From assembly GCA_028706405.1 (NCBI GenBank), contig JAQWBM010000001.1, positions 62,001 through 126,000 on the forward strand: 64,000 nt of DNA, written 5' to 3'. This DNA is from Eubacteriales bacterium. Lineage in GTDB: Bacteria > Bacillota > Clostridia > Peptostreptococcales > Anaerovoracaceae. The notes under the pieces were generated by a model. The model saw only the letters and a program-made list of their open reading frames with translations. It was not told the origin of the DNA and made no database searches. The position numbers and the translations under genes were made by a program. How positions within the stretch are numbered: the first letter of the stretch is position 1; each line of letters begins with the position of its first letter. Positions 45,239 to 53,795 of the stretch are shown here, one piece after another.

Positions 45239-46252
45239 TTAAAGTTCTCGTTCAAGCACAGCCGCAATGGCTTTCAGCTTTTTCATTGTGCTGTCAAACA
45301 TCTCATAAGTCAGGCTTTGTGCTCCATCGCTCAAAGCGTTCGCAGGGTCGTTGTGAACCTCGATCATCAAGCCGTCAGCTCCTGCGGCAATCGAAGCCAT
45401 TGACAATGACTCGACCATCCATGCCATCCCCGAAGCGTGTGACGGGTCTATAATTACCGGCAAATGGCTTACTTTTTTTAATGCCGGAACAGCGCTGATG
45501 TCCAGCGTGTTTCTGGTAAATGTCTCATTTGTACGAATCCCTCTTTCACATAATATCACATTTTCATTTCCCCCGCTTAGAATATATTCCGCCGACATGA
45601 GAAATTCTTCCAAGGTATTGGAAAAGCCTCTCTTCAGCAGCACCGGAATCCTTGCTTTTCCCAGCTCTATCAACAGTTCATAGTTCTGCATATTACGTGC
45701 TCCGACCTGAAAACAATCTACTTTCCCGATAAATTTTTCCACATGCATCGGGTTTGTGATTTCCGTTACGATCGGAAGTCCCGTCTCCGCTTTCGCCATA
45801 TTCAGAAGCTCCAAGCCTTCCGCCTTCAGTCCCTGAAAGGAATAAGGCGATGTTCTGGGTTTCCATGCCCCTCCTCTGATGATGTGCGCCCCGGCCGCCT
45901 TGATATGCCAGGCAATATCGACGATCTGCTTCTCATTTTCGACAGAGCAGGGCCCCGCCATTACGACGATTCTTTTTCCTCCGATTTCCACACCGCCCAC
46001 GTTCACTGTTGTGTCTTCCGGATGCATTTTTCTATTTGCACGTTTGTACGGTTCCTGAACCTTGATGATTTTATCCGCATATTCATTCAGATAGACGGAA
46101 TTTCTGTCTATTGATGAGGTATCCCCCACAACTCCCAAAACGGTCATCTCTGCCCCGATGATCGGACACACTTCAACATGATAGCGGCTTAACCATCCGG
46201 ATATTTTATTGATATCCTCCTGTTTGGCTTCATTTTTTAATACAATGATCAT
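45239..46252 (-). CDS. aroF: 3-deoxy-7-phosphoheptulonate (DAHP) synthase, AroAI-beta type with ferredoxin-like domain
   Basis: A 337-residue class I-beta DAHP synthase, the first step of aromatic amino acid synthesis. The N-terminal ~70 residues (MIIVLKNEAKQEDINKISGW...) form the ferredoxin-like regulatory domain found in Thermotoga and Bacillaceae-type enzymes and linked to Phe/Tyr feedback. The catalytic barrel follows with VMAGPCSVENEKQI near 97, RGGAWKPRTSPYSFQGL near 125, LLKRGFSNT near 205 and IIDPSHASG near 262. The ATG at 46252 follows AAGGAG. It is the first gene behind the T-box leader; about 230 nt that include a long palindrome separate it from the T-box terminator. Confidence 0.96.
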   Translation of the reverse strand: MIIVLKNEAKQEDINKISGWLSRYHVEVCPIIGAEMTVLGVVGDTSSIDRNSVYLNEYADKIIKVQEPYKRANRKMHPEDTTVNVGGVEIGGKRIVVMAGPCSVENEKQIVDIAWHIKAAGAHIIRGGAWKPRTSPYSFQGLKAEGLELLNMAKAETGLPIVTEITNPMHVEKFIGKVDCFQVGARNMQNYELLIELGKARIPVLLKRGFSNTLEEFLMSAEYILSGGNENVILCERGIRTNETFTRNTLDISAVPALKKVSHLPVIIDPSHASGMAWMVESLSMASIAAGADGLMIEVHNDPANALSDGAQSLTYEMFDSTMKKLKAIAAVLEREL

Positions 46253-46302
46253 TTTTTTCTCCTTTTTACCCGGCATCATTTAAAAAAGCACAGCATTTTA
46301 TC

Positions 46303-46394
46303 GTTACTATTCACACTGGCTAAGGCATTGGCTGTGGTTGAAATCGGCTGTCGGAGGGGTTTTATACTACTCTCCGCTGAATTTGGGCAGCATG
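46303..46394. repeat. ~92-bp intergenic repeat, copy A (upstream of aroF)
   Basis: Starting with GTTACT and ending GGGCAGCATG, this stretch matches copy B at 46847-46939 with only a few differences by eye. It forms the left half of a larger palindrome (46359-46479). Confidence 0.85.
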
Positions 46395-46479
46395 TTCAGT
46401 TCCTGTCAAACACATTTACAGCACGGTTTGTTTGACAGTCTGAACATGGCGGGATGAAACGCTGAGAGTATCATAAAAC
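46359..46479. repeat. ~120-bp imperfect palindrome between T-box and aroF
   Basis: The left half (46359-46412) and right half (46429-46479) are inverted relatives. Both outer ends read GTTTTAT-ACTCTC, and the inner arms CATGTTCAG and CTGTCAAACA are exact. The loop is about 16 nt. It lies in the transcribed leader after the T-box terminator, so it would form a long hairpin in the aro mRNA. Confidence 0.75.
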
Positions 46480-46783
46480 AAAAAACCTTCCGCCCCTATA
46501 AAGGGACGAAAGGATATGATTCATATCTTCCGCGATACCACCCAAATTCAGCACTGTAGCAGTACTGCACTCTACTCGAATACAAAGCCTTTCTGCCTGA
46601 TATTCCATCCCTGTAACGTGGGAACACGCCTAAGCCTACTGTTATGTTCAGCCCGGAGCTCAAGAGGGAACTTCAAAATAATTTTTCTGATATCCACTTC
46701 CAGTCAATGATGGATAATCCCTGTCAGCCTCGTTATTTTTACTTTCCTCTATCGTTGCTTTTTCACTATTGCTATTAATGATT
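46478..46783 (-). promoter_or_regulatory. T-box riboswitch with Phe (UUC) specifier, controlling the aro operon
   Basis: The ~305-nt leader has the canonical T-box sequence GGGTGGTATCGCGG (46530-46543), which pairs with the acceptor end of uncharged tRNA. It is followed by a terminator: a CCTTTCGTCCC/GGGGCGGAAGG stem at 46486-46513, then TTTTTTG. Stem I closes with GAGG/CCTC. The specifier is read as GAAG-TTC-C before the CTCTTGAG strand, aligned against the well-known glyQS leader (GAAA-GGC-A-UUCUUGAG); TTC lies at 46668-46670. UUC codes for Phe. Low Phe-tRNA charging should therefore allow read-through into aroF-aroB-aroC-pheA-aroA. Confidence 0.88.
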
Positions 46784-46789
46784 AGATTT

Positions 46790-46818
46790 ATGATACCCGT
46801 TATCAAGGGAAATGTCAA
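46790..46818 (-). promoter_or_regulatory. Sigma-A promoter of the aro operon
   Basis: A consensus TTGACA (46813-46818), 17 bp, and TATCAT (46790-46795) on the minus strand place the start near 46783, immediately before the T-box leader. Confidence 0.75.
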
Positions 46819-46846
46819 TAGAGAAATATTTTAAATTTTGTTTTCT

Positions 46847-46939
46847 GTTACTGTTCACACTGTGCAAAGGCATTGGCTGCGGTTGAAATCGGCTGTCGGA
46901 GGGGTTTTATAATACTCTCCGCTGAATTTGGGCAGCATG
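46847..46939. repeat. ~93-bp intergenic repeat, copy B (overlaps 3' end of ribF)
   Basis: A near-identical copy of 46303-46394. Its right end encodes the last ten codons and stop of ribF (His-Ala-Ala-Gln-Ile-Gln-Arg-Arg-Val-Leu). Unlike copy A it has no matching right half. Confidence 0.85.
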
Positions 46940-47851
46940 GTATCGTTTTGCTTCTATGCAATCCCTTGCGATTTGTTCTGACAGTTCCTGCACGCTGCTG
47001 AATTTAATTTCCGACCGTAACCTTTCAAGAAATTCCACACGTATCTGTTTTCCGTAAAGCTCAGCGCTGAAATTAAAAATATGAGTTTCAATATTTTTTT
47101 TATTGTCCCCAATAGTGGGCTTGATACCTACATTTGTTATTCCTTGATAATCTATCCCGTTGTATTTGCAGTAGGTTATATAGACTCCATGCGCAGGGGT
47201 CACCATTGTCTCATCAATCAGCAGGTTGGATGTCGGAAAACCTATCGTCCTGCCAATTTTATTACCAACAACAACTTCTCCTCCCACCATATAATTTCTA
47301 CCCATATATTTTTTACATTCGCCTACTTTTCCTTCCGCAATCAATTTTCGGATGAGTGTACTGCTCACTAGGTTATTATCTATTTTATATGGTTCAAGTA
47401 CATGTATGCCAAAGCCGTCTCTCACACCTGCCTTGATCAATGTTTCCGGGCTTCCTTCAGCTTCATAGCCATAATGATAATTAAAGCCGCAGTATGCCTC
47501 TTTCATTTTGAATGACTCTATCAGCAATTTCTGAACGAATTCTTCCGCTGATAAATGCTGAATGACCTTGTCGAATTCCAAAGAGAACAAATAGTCTACT
47601 CCCAATGATTTAATAATTTCAGCCTTATCTTCAGGATACATTATGTTTTTAATTACCGGCCTGCCCGCTAATACATTCTTTGGATGGTTGGCAAAAGTAA
47701 ATACGGCGCTTTTTAGTCCGGCCACTTTTGCACTTTTTACCGTCCTTCGGATCAATTCCTGATGACCCTTATGTACACCGTCGAAGTTTCCTAAAGCGAC
47801 TACAGTTTCCTTTATATTCTTAATTTCTTCCAATGTATTAAACTGCTTCAT
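46907..47851 (-). CDS. ribF: Bifunctional riboflavin kinase / FAD synthetase
   Basis: A 314-residue enzyme making FMN and then FAD. The N-terminal FAD synthetase has VVALGNFDGVHKGHQELIRRT near residue 15 and VSSTLIRKLIAEGKVGE near 160. The C-terminal riboflavin kinase has GRTIGFPTSNL near 200 and the NVGIKPTIGD stretch, then IETHIFNFSAELYGKQIRVEFLERLR. The last ten residues come from an intergenic repeat that also occurs upstream of aroF, so the natural C-terminus has been replaced. The ATG overlaps the truB stop by 4 bp. It is the last gene of the rimP-to-ribF operon. Confidence 0.96.
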   Translation of the reverse strand: MKQFNTLEEIKNIKETVVALGNFDGVHKGHQELIRRTVKSAKVAGLKSAVFTFANHPKNVLAGRPVIKNIMYPEDKAEIIKSLGVDYLFSLEFDKVIQHLSAEEFVQKLLIESFKMKEAYCGFNYHYGYEAEGSPETLIKAGVRDGFGIHVLEPYKIDNNLVSSTLIRKLIAEGKVGECKKYMGRNYMVGGEVVVGNKIGRTIGFPTSNLLIDETMVTPAHGVYITYCKYNGIDYQGITNVGIKPTIGDNKKNIETHIFNFSAELYGKQIRVEFLERLRSEIKFSSVQELSEQIARDCIEAKRYHAAQIQRRVL

Positions 47852-48828
47852 CTTTTACTCCCCGCCTGATAAAATACCTTGTCTGCGATAAATTTGTTAT
47901 TTTTTTTGTTATAGAATACCACCCCAAGAAATCTACAGGTATCTTGAGATGTTTTTAAATCGTTGTTAAGATATACATTATATGCTGTTTTATACTCTTG
48001 CCGTATGTTAAATCCATTTTCATTATTCAAATATTCCGGTTCCTTAACTACAGTAACATCCGACATGTTCAGATGCCTTCCATTTACAAACCATCCTGCC
48101 CTTTCCTCATTTATATAAACTCGTCCAAAATGAATCAAGGGAAAATCTGTTTCCATCAAATACTGTTCCGGACCATTTTCTGTCAATTCTTCTACGGTTA
48201 CCGTGTGATCCAAAGTAAAGACTCCGCTTGCTGTCCGTATCAGGCAGCTCATTACCGCGCCGCATCCCAGAATTTGACCCGTATCATGGCAAATCGTTCT
48301 TATATAAGTTCCCTTTGAACATTCTACATCAAAAACAACTTTATTTTTATTTATATCAACGTGTATTACCGTAATTTTCTTTATGTTAACCTGTCTGGGT
48401 TCTATCTCTACGCTTTCCCCTTTTCTGGCGTATTCGTACAGACGCCTGCCCTTCACACGTACTGCTGAATACAGCGGCGGATATTGGGAAATCACACCCT
48501 GAAATCCATTAAGCACTTTTCTTATTTTACTCTCATCGGCAGCATACGAATCTCGGTTGTCGCTAATCACAGTTCCCCATATATCCTGTGTATCCGTCTC
48601 TATTCCAAGCTGCATTTCACACCGATATTTTTTATAATCCAAATCCAAATATTCTGTAATACGAGTCGCGCTTCCGATACACAAAGGAAGCACACCTACC
48701 GCCATGGGATCAAGAGTACCTGCATGTCCTATTTTCTTAATACCTGTTAGTTTTCTCAGCAATTGCACTCCGTCAGTAGAATTCATATAAGCAGGCTTTA
48801 AAAGATTGATAATTCCATCTTTGATCAT
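47848..48828 (-). CDS. truB: tRNA pseudouridine(55) synthase
   Basis: A 326-residue TruB making pseudouridine 55 in the T-loop of tRNA. The catalytic motif GHAGTLDPMAVGVLPLCIG is near residue 35 with its Asp. KKYRCEMQLGIETDTQD follows near 66, then VECSKGTYIRTICHDTGQILGCGA near 170. The C-terminal ~80 residues form the PUA-like extension. It overlaps nrnA and ribF by 4 bp each, which implies translational coupling. Confidence 0.96.
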   Translation of the reverse strand: MIKDGIINLLKPAYMNSTDGVQLLRKLTGIKKIGHAGTLDPMAVGVLPLCIGSATRITEYLDLDYKKYRCEMQLGIETDTQDIWGTVISDNRDSYAADESKIRKVLNGFQGVISQYPPLYSAVRVKGRRLYEYARKGESVEIEPRQVNIKKITVIHVDINKNKVVFDVECSKGTYIRTICHDTGQILGCGAVMSCLIRTASGVFTLDHTVTVEELTENGPEQYLMETDFPLIHFGRVYINEERAGWFVNGRHLNMSDVTVVKEPEYLNNENGFNIRQEYKTAYNVYLNNDLKTSQDTCRFLGVVFYNKKNNKFIADKVFYQAGSKR

Positions 48829-49841
48829 ATTTTATGTTGTTTCTCCGTTTTCTTCACTCTTTTTTCAGCTTCCTCCAGATGAGCTATAATTTCAGCGGTG
48901 ATTAGCTTTTTAGCCTCCTCAATAGTAGTGTTAAGAGTGCATCCGGCAGCTTTTTGATGCCCGCCTCCGCCAAATTTTTGAGCGATTACCGATACATCTC
49001 CGTAAGTCTTGGAGCGTAGGCCAACTTTGATTTCGTTATTATGTTTTTCCTTCAAAAATGCCGATATTTCAACTCCGATGATATTTCTTAGCGTTGATAT
49101 GACACCTTCTGTTTCTTCCATTAAAGCACCTGTTTTCTTGAGCATTTCCTGGTTTACAAATGCAATATTAGCTTTTCCGTTGAATAGCATTTCCATGTTG
49201 CCAAAGATTTCACCGGATATTTTGATTTGTTCAATTCTGACTTTCTGATAAATCTCAATGCTTATCTTCTCCATGTCTATACCGATATCAAAAAGCTCAG
49301 CCGCTATCAAATGAGTTGTTTTAGTCGTATTTGTATATTGAAAATTCCCTGTATCCGTGATAATTGCAGTATAAATTCCTTCTGCGATTTCAGAGTCGAG
49401 CTTAACATCCATCAGCTTGACCAGGTTAAAAATGATCTCGCTTGTTGCTGAAGCATCTTCATCAATATAATTTATATCCGCAAATAACTGGTTCGTCTTA
49501 TGATGATCCAGATTAATACTGCTTTTCCCAGACAGAAATTTTTCCCGTCTCAAGGGTAACCGCTTAATATCACTACAATCAATAGCAATCGATAGATCCG
49601 GTTCATCAATGATATGCTGATCGTATGTGCAATAATCATTATTAAGATCAAGAAAACGCAGATATGAAGGAATCTCATCCTCTATGAGGATATGTGCTGT
49701 TTTTCCAAGCTTTCTGAGCGCTACGCACAGCGCAATTGATGAACCTAAAGTGTCCCCATCAAGAACAACATGAGGATATAATAATGCGGTTTTTGATTCC
49801 TTGAGCTTATTCGCTATCTCTTTCAATATTGTTCTCTTCAT
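48825..49841 (-). CDS. nrnA: DHH-family phosphoesterase (NrnA-like oligoribonuclease/pAp phosphatase)
   Basis: A 338-residue DHH/DHHA1 protein. The metal motifs read HVVLDGDTLGSS near residue 24, AIDCSDIKR near 85 and the DHH signature LDHHKTNQLF near 109, then DTGNFQYTNTT. The DHHA1 domain ends with FGGGGHQKAAGCTL. Homologues degrade nanoRNAs and pAp. The ATG at 49841 follows GGAAGAGAG and overlaps the rbfA end by 35 bp; 20 additional upstream codons were rejected. Its position between rbfA and truB is conserved in Firmicutes. Confidence 0.92.
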   Translation of the reverse strand: MKRTILKEIANKLKESKTALLYPHVVLDGDTLGSSIALCVALRKLGKTAHILIEDEIPSYLRFLDLNNDYCTYDQHIIDEPDLSIAIDCSDIKRLPLRREKFLSGKSSINLDHHKTNQLFADINYIDEDASATSEIIFNLVKLMDVKLDSEIAEGIYTAIITDTGNFQYTNTTKTTHLIAAELFDIGIDMEKISIEIYQKVRIEQIKISGEIFGNMEMLFNGKANIAFVNQEMLKKTGALMEETEGVISTLRNIIGVEISAFLKEKHNNEIKVGLRSKTYGDVSVIAQKFGGGGHQKAAGCTLNTTIEEAKKLITAEIIAHLEEAEKRVKKTEKQHKI

Positions 49842-50226
49842 CTCTCTCTTCCGCCTTTTCAATATCCAGTTCATCAATAAGCTTTGATATATGCCTCCCA
49901 TATTCCAGGGAAGTATCTATTTTGAATATTAGATCCGGCACATGCCTCAGTTTAATCTGTTTTCCGATCTCTCTTCGGATCAAGCCCTTAGCGCTTCTGA
50001 ATGCTGCGAGTACATCGTCTTTTTCTTCTCCGCTGGTTTCTTCAGCAGCATTGCTGCCTAATTTGGTAATGTAAATAGTAGCATAGCTTCCATCCTCAGT
50101 TACCTCTGCGGCCGATACAGTGACGATACCTGACAGTCTGGGATCCTTTATCTCTTTAAGAAGCATGCTGCTGACAATTCTTCTAATCTCTTCACTCAAA
50201 CGACCTTTTCTATATACTTTACCCAT
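49807..50226 (-). CDS. rbfA: Ribosome-binding factor A
   Basis: A 139-residue cold-shock-type factor for 30S maturation, binding near helix 1 of 16S rRNA. The KH-like fold segments are visible (SEEIRRIVSSMLLKEIKDPRLSGIVTVSAAEVTEDGSYATIYI, then IGKQIKLRHVPDLIFKIDTSLEYGRHISKLID). A Glu/Asp-rich tail follows, and its coding region contains the nrnA start. It lies 28 bp downstream of infB. Confidence 0.95.
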   Translation of the reverse strand: MGKVYRKGRLSEEIRRIVSSMLLKEIKDPRLSGIVTVSAAEVTEDGSYATIYITKLGSNAAEETSGEEKDDVLAAFRSAKGLIRREIGKQIKLRHVPDLIFKIDTSLEYGRHISKLIDELDIEKAEERDEENNIERDSE

Positions 50227-50254
50227 ATCAATTACCTCTGATTTGTTGGTTAAG

Positions 50255-53152
50255 TTACTTTCGTTCTATCTCTTCCATCTTGAACGCTTCAATTATATCC
50301 CTTTCCTTGATGTCATTATAATTTTCAATGCCGATACCGCATTCATATCCATGTGAAACTTCCTTCACGTCATCCTTAAATCTCTTCAGGGATGATATTT
50401 TACCCTCATGAATTACAATACCATCTCTGACAAGCCTGATTTCAGCATTCCTCTGAACCTTTCCTTCCAGTACATAAGCACCGGCAACAGTTCCTGCGCC
50501 CGGTACCTTAAAAAGATTCCTGACTTCTATTTTACCCAATACTACTTCTTTAAATACAGGGTCAAGCATACCCTTCATTGCTGCTTCTACTTCGTCAATG
50601 GCGTCATAAATTACGCGGTATGTTCTGATTTCAATACCTTCACGATCTGCCATGGTAGCGATCACTGAGCTTGGTCTTACATTGAAAGCAATAATAACAG
50701 CACCGGCGGTGCTTGCCAGCATTATATCTGATTCGGTAACTGTACCAACTGCTGTATGAATAATCTTAACTTTGACATTTTCATTTTGCAGTTTTTCAAG
50801 AGACTGAGTCAATGCTTCTACAGAGCCCTGTACATCAGCCTTGATAATTAGGTTGAGTTCCTTGGTTTCACCTTCCTGGATCTGGCTGAATAGCTGTTCA
50901 AGAGTTGTGCTGGAATTCCTTGCCATAACCTCTTCTCTTAACTTCAGTCTTCTGTTTTCCGCAATCTCTCGTGCTATCCTGTCTTCCTTGACAGCATTAA
51001 ATTCGTCACCTGCCTCAGGTACTTCAGTCAATCCAAGGATTTCTACTGCTGTTGCAGGACCCGCTTTATTTATGGAATCACCCTTAAAGTTGGTCATCGC
51101 TTTGATTCTTCCCGAACAAGTTCCCGCCACAACGCTCATTCCCGACTGCAGCGTTCCGTTTAATACCAAAAGGGATGCAACCGGACCTTTATTTTTATCC
51201 AGCCTGGCTTCTATAACAATACCCTTGGCCAGTCGATTTGGATTTGCTTTTAATTCCATGACTTCAGCTTGAAGTAAAACCATTTCAAGCAGAGAATCGA
51301 TTCCTTCACCTGTCTTTGCAGATACGGGAACACAAATTGTGTCCCCACCCCATTCTTCAATAAGGACACCCTTTTCTGTTAAGTCCTGCTTTACTCGTGC
51401 TAAGTCTGCGCCAGGTTTGTCGATCTTATTGATTGCAACGATAATCGGAACATTTGCTGCCCTTGCATGACTGATAGCCTCTACAGTCTGAGGTTTGACG
51501 CTATCATCAGCCGCTACTACCAATATAGCAATATCTGTAGCGTGCGCGCCTCTCGCTCTCATTGAAGTAAAAGCCTCATGACCCGGTGTGTCCAAAAATA
51601 CTATTTTTTGACCCTTTGAGTATACCTCTGAGGCACCAATATGCTGTGTAATGCCGCCAGATTCAGATTCGGTTACATGGGTTTTTCTGATCGCATCCAG
51701 CAATGATGTTTTACCATGATCTACATGACCCATTACAGCAATGATTGGGGCTCTGCTCTTCAATTCTTCTTCTTTGTCCTCAAAGAGCTCCAGCCCTTCT
51801 TCCACAACATCCTTTTCTACTTTACCTATAACTATATTAACACCAAGTTCCTCTCCCATAACTATTACTGTTTCTTCATCAAGGTTTTGATTAATATTAG
51901 CCATAATACCAAGCTTCATCAAAGTCATTATGACCTGAGATGTGGTTTTTTCTATCTGATCTGCGAGACCGGCTACTGTGATTGGTACTTTGATGATCTT
52001 AGTTCCCGGTGGCAACTCAGCCAGATTGATTTCGGGCTCCACAGGCTTAGGCGGAGGAGTTGTTTTTTTCACAGCGGCATTGCTTGGTGCATTCAGTTGT
52101 TTGCCACCTTTACCCTGCTTTTGTTTCGACTGCTGCTGATTACCCTGCCTGAATTTCTGCTGCGGCTGCTGTTGACTGCTCGGTTTGGATTTTTGTTGTA
52201 ACTGCTTATGACTACTTGACTTTTGCTGGTCCTGATCGGATTTTCCGCTTTGATGCTTAGACGGTGATTGACCGGCTTTCGGCTGCGGCTTCTGACCGGC
52301 TTGCTGTTTCTGTTCCTTAGTTTTCGAGTCCGGAGCTTTATTATGATCGACAACCGGCGAATGCGAATCAGTGATTGGTTTCTGTGCTTCTTTGCGTTCT
52401 GGTTGTCTTGTTTGACGGTCTTGTTTAGCATCGTTCTGCTTGTGTTCTTCTTGTCTTGGCGAGGAATCAGTTCTTGACTGCTTGCGTTCTTCTTGTCTTG
52501 GCGAGGAATCAGTTCTTGACTGCTTGTGCTCTTCCTGTTTTGGCGAGGAATCAGTTCTTGACTGCTTACGTTCATCCGGATCAGCTTTTACCTGTTGCGC
52601 CCGCCAAGCTTCTTGTGCCGGCTTTTGCTGAACCTGTTGATCGGCTTGCATAGATTTCTGCTGCAAATTCTGAGCTCTTGGCGCAGTTTTCCGTTCTTGT
52701 TTACTCTGATCCTCTTGCACCGGTCTTGGTTGCTGAGGTGTATGCTGATCAGATCGCTGATGCTGACCCTTTAATCGTCTCGCAGTATTGGCCGACTGGC
52801 TGCTTTCAGGCGCATGCTGTTGATAATTATGCGTCTTATTTTGTTGACGCTGTGAGGCTGAAGCTGGTCTGGCAGTCTTTGTTACAGGGCTTGCACTTGG
52901 TTTCACTGCTGCTTTAACAATCACCTTAACTTCTTCTTTGACCTCTGTTTTCTTTGGTTTCACTTTAACTATTTTTGTCTCTGATCCACTTTTGCTGCGT
53001 AAAATCGTGTTCTTGACCGCAATGACATCTATCTCCGTTAATACGCTCATATGACTCTTGGCTTCAATCCCCATGGAATTTATTTTATCTAACAATTCTT
53101 TACTTGTCATATTCAGTTCTTTTGCTAACTCGTGTACTTTTACATTGGACAT
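50255..53152 (-). CDS. infB: Translation initiation factor IF-2
   Basis: A 965-residue GTPase that brings initiator tRNA to the 30S subunit. The N-terminal IF2N helix region ([21 protein letters not shown]) is followed by a very Gln/Lys/Ser-rich linker (~70-390). Next come a second IF2N domain, the G domain ([16 protein letters not shown] near 472; [17 protein letters not shown]) and domains II-IV. The linker contains three tandem 15-residue repeats ([12 protein letters not shown]), encoded by a ~45-bp DNA repeat at about 52439-52573. The ATG at 53152 follows GGAGGTG. At 965 residues it is long because of the linker. Confidence 0.98.
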   Translation of the reverse strand: MSNVKVHELAKELNMTSKELLDKINSMGIEAKSHMSVLTEIDVIAVKNTILRSKSGSETKIVKVKPKKTEVKEEVKVIVKAAVKPSASPVTKTARPASASQRQQNKTHNYQQHAPESSQSANTARRLKGQHQRSDQHTPQQPRPVQEDQSKQERKTAPRAQNLQQKSMQADQQVQQKPAQEAWRAQQVKADPDERKQSRTDSSPKQEEHKQSRTDSSPRQEERKQSRTDSSPRQEEHKQNDAKQDRQTRQPERKEAQKPITDSHSPVVDHNKAPDSKTKEQKQQAGQKPQPKAGQSPSKHQSGKSDQDQQKSSSHKQLQQKSKPSSQQQPQQKFRQGNQQQSKQKQGKGGKQLNAPSNAAVKKTTPPPKPVEPEINLAELPPGTKIIKVPITVAGLADQIEKTTSQVIMTLMKLGIMANINQNLDEETVIVMGEELGVNIVIGKVEKDVVEEGLELFEDKEEELKSRAPIIAVMGHVDHGKTSLLDAIRKTHVTESESGGITQHIGASEVYSKGQKIVFLDTPGHEAFTSMRARGAHATDIAILVVAADDSVKPQTVEAISHARAANVPIIVAINKIDKPGADLARVKQDLTEKGVLIEEWGGDTICVPVSAKTGEGIDSLLEMVLLQAEVMELKANPNRLAKGIVIEARLDKNKGPVASLLVLNGTLQSGMSVVAGTCSGRIKAMTNFKGDSINKAGPATAVEILGLTEVPEAGDEFNAVKEDRIAREIAENRRLKLREEVMARNSSTTLEQLFSQIQEGETKELNLIIKADVQGSVEALTQSLEKLQNENVKVKIIHTAVGTVTESDIMLASTAGAVIIAFNVRPSSVIATMADREGIEIRTYRVIYDAIDEVEAAMKGMLDPVFKEVVLGKIEVRNLFKVPGAGTVAGAYVLEGKVQRNAEIRLVRDGIVIHEGKISSLKRFKDDVKEVSHGYECGIGIENYNDIKERDIIEAFKMEEIERK
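52439..52573 (-). repeat. 45-bp tandem repeat (x3) within infB linker
   Basis: Three nearly identical 45-bp units, differing at few positions, encode the [16 protein letters not shown] units of IF-2. The high DNA identity points to recent duplication. Confidence 0.85.
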
Positions 53153-53176
53153 TAAAACACCTCCATTCATTTTTCG

Positions 53177-53479
53177 TCACTCGCCGATTTCCTTTAATAT
53201 TATATCTGCAAAATTTTTATCAGTGATACCGAATACACCTCGCCCCCGATTTCCCGTAGCCTTTGACAGCTCGGCTGATTTTCCATAGACTCGCGATGGA
53301 ATCCCGTTCTCTTCCGATAGCTTCATCAGTTTATTAATTGTATTCTCTGACAGATCTTCTGATAAAATCAATAATTTCAATTTTTTTTGTTTTATGCTGT
53401 ACAAGCAGGTATTATATCCGGAAATCAGGTTTCTGGATTTGGTCGCGAATCCTAAATAACTGTCAACCTTTTTTCTCAT
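53177..53479 (-). CDS. L7Ae/L30e-family RNA-binding protein (YlxQ-like)
   Basis: A 100-residue L7Ae-fold protein that probably binds kink-turn RNA. The opening VDSYLGFATKSRNLISGYNTCLYSI and LKLLILSEDLSENTINKLMKLSEENGIP match the family. It overlaps the YlxR-like gene by 17 bp and lies 24 bp before infB, the standard nusA-ylxR-ylxQ-infB order. Its exact role is unsettled. Confidence 0.92.
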   Translation of the reverse strand: MRKKVDSYLGFATKSRNLISGYNTCLYSIKQKKLKLLILSEDLSENTINKLMKLSEENGIPSRVYGKSAELSKATGNRGRGVFGITDKNFADIILKEIGE

Positions 53480-53738
53480 AATCAGACAGCTCCTTAAATA
53501 AATTATCCAGATCCTGCTCTCCTATGGTTATATTTAAACCTCTACCAACGGCTTTTTTCTTCTTTGCCTTTATAAAGCACTCTGTGTCGGGGCACAGGTA
53601 GATGCCTCTGCCATTTGCCTTACCGGTTGGATCGATTTTCGGACCGGCGTTGTCCGCAACGATTCGAATCAGCTCACGCTTTGGTTTTGACTCCATACAT
53701 CCTACGCATCTTCTCATTGGAGTTTTTTTTGTTTTCAC
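53463..53738 (-). CDS. YlxR-family RNA-binding protein (RnpM-like)
   Basis: A 91-residue basic protein with the YlxR signature: MRRCVGCMESKPKRELIRIV, DPTGKANGRGIYLCPDTECFIKA and a Lys-rich patch. A Bacillus homologue has been reported to modulate RNase P. It begins with GTG behind GGGGGTG. The gene sits between nusA and ylxQ. Confidence 0.93.
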   Translation of the reverse strand: MKTKKTPMRRCVGCMESKPKRELIRIVADNAGPKIDPTGKANGRGIYLCPDTECFIKAKKKKAVGRGLNITIGEQDLDNLFKELSDYEKKG

Positions 53739-53795
53739 AGAAGCGCACCCCCTATTCTTAAACTAAATCTTTATTTGTTTAAAAGCGTAGTTCCT

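Noticed and set aside
51716..52201. 161-codon plus-strand open frame
   Set aside because: Shadow of the infB linker on the other strand, rich in Phe/Leu/Tyr, without a ribosome site.
52439..52573. Possible CRISPR-like array
   Set aside because: The units are head-to-tail without spacers and keep the infB frame.
52093..52575. 160-codon minus-strand open frame with repeats ([10 protein letters not shown])
   Set aside because: Alternative frame of the 45-bp repeats in infB; the infB frame is clearly the real one.
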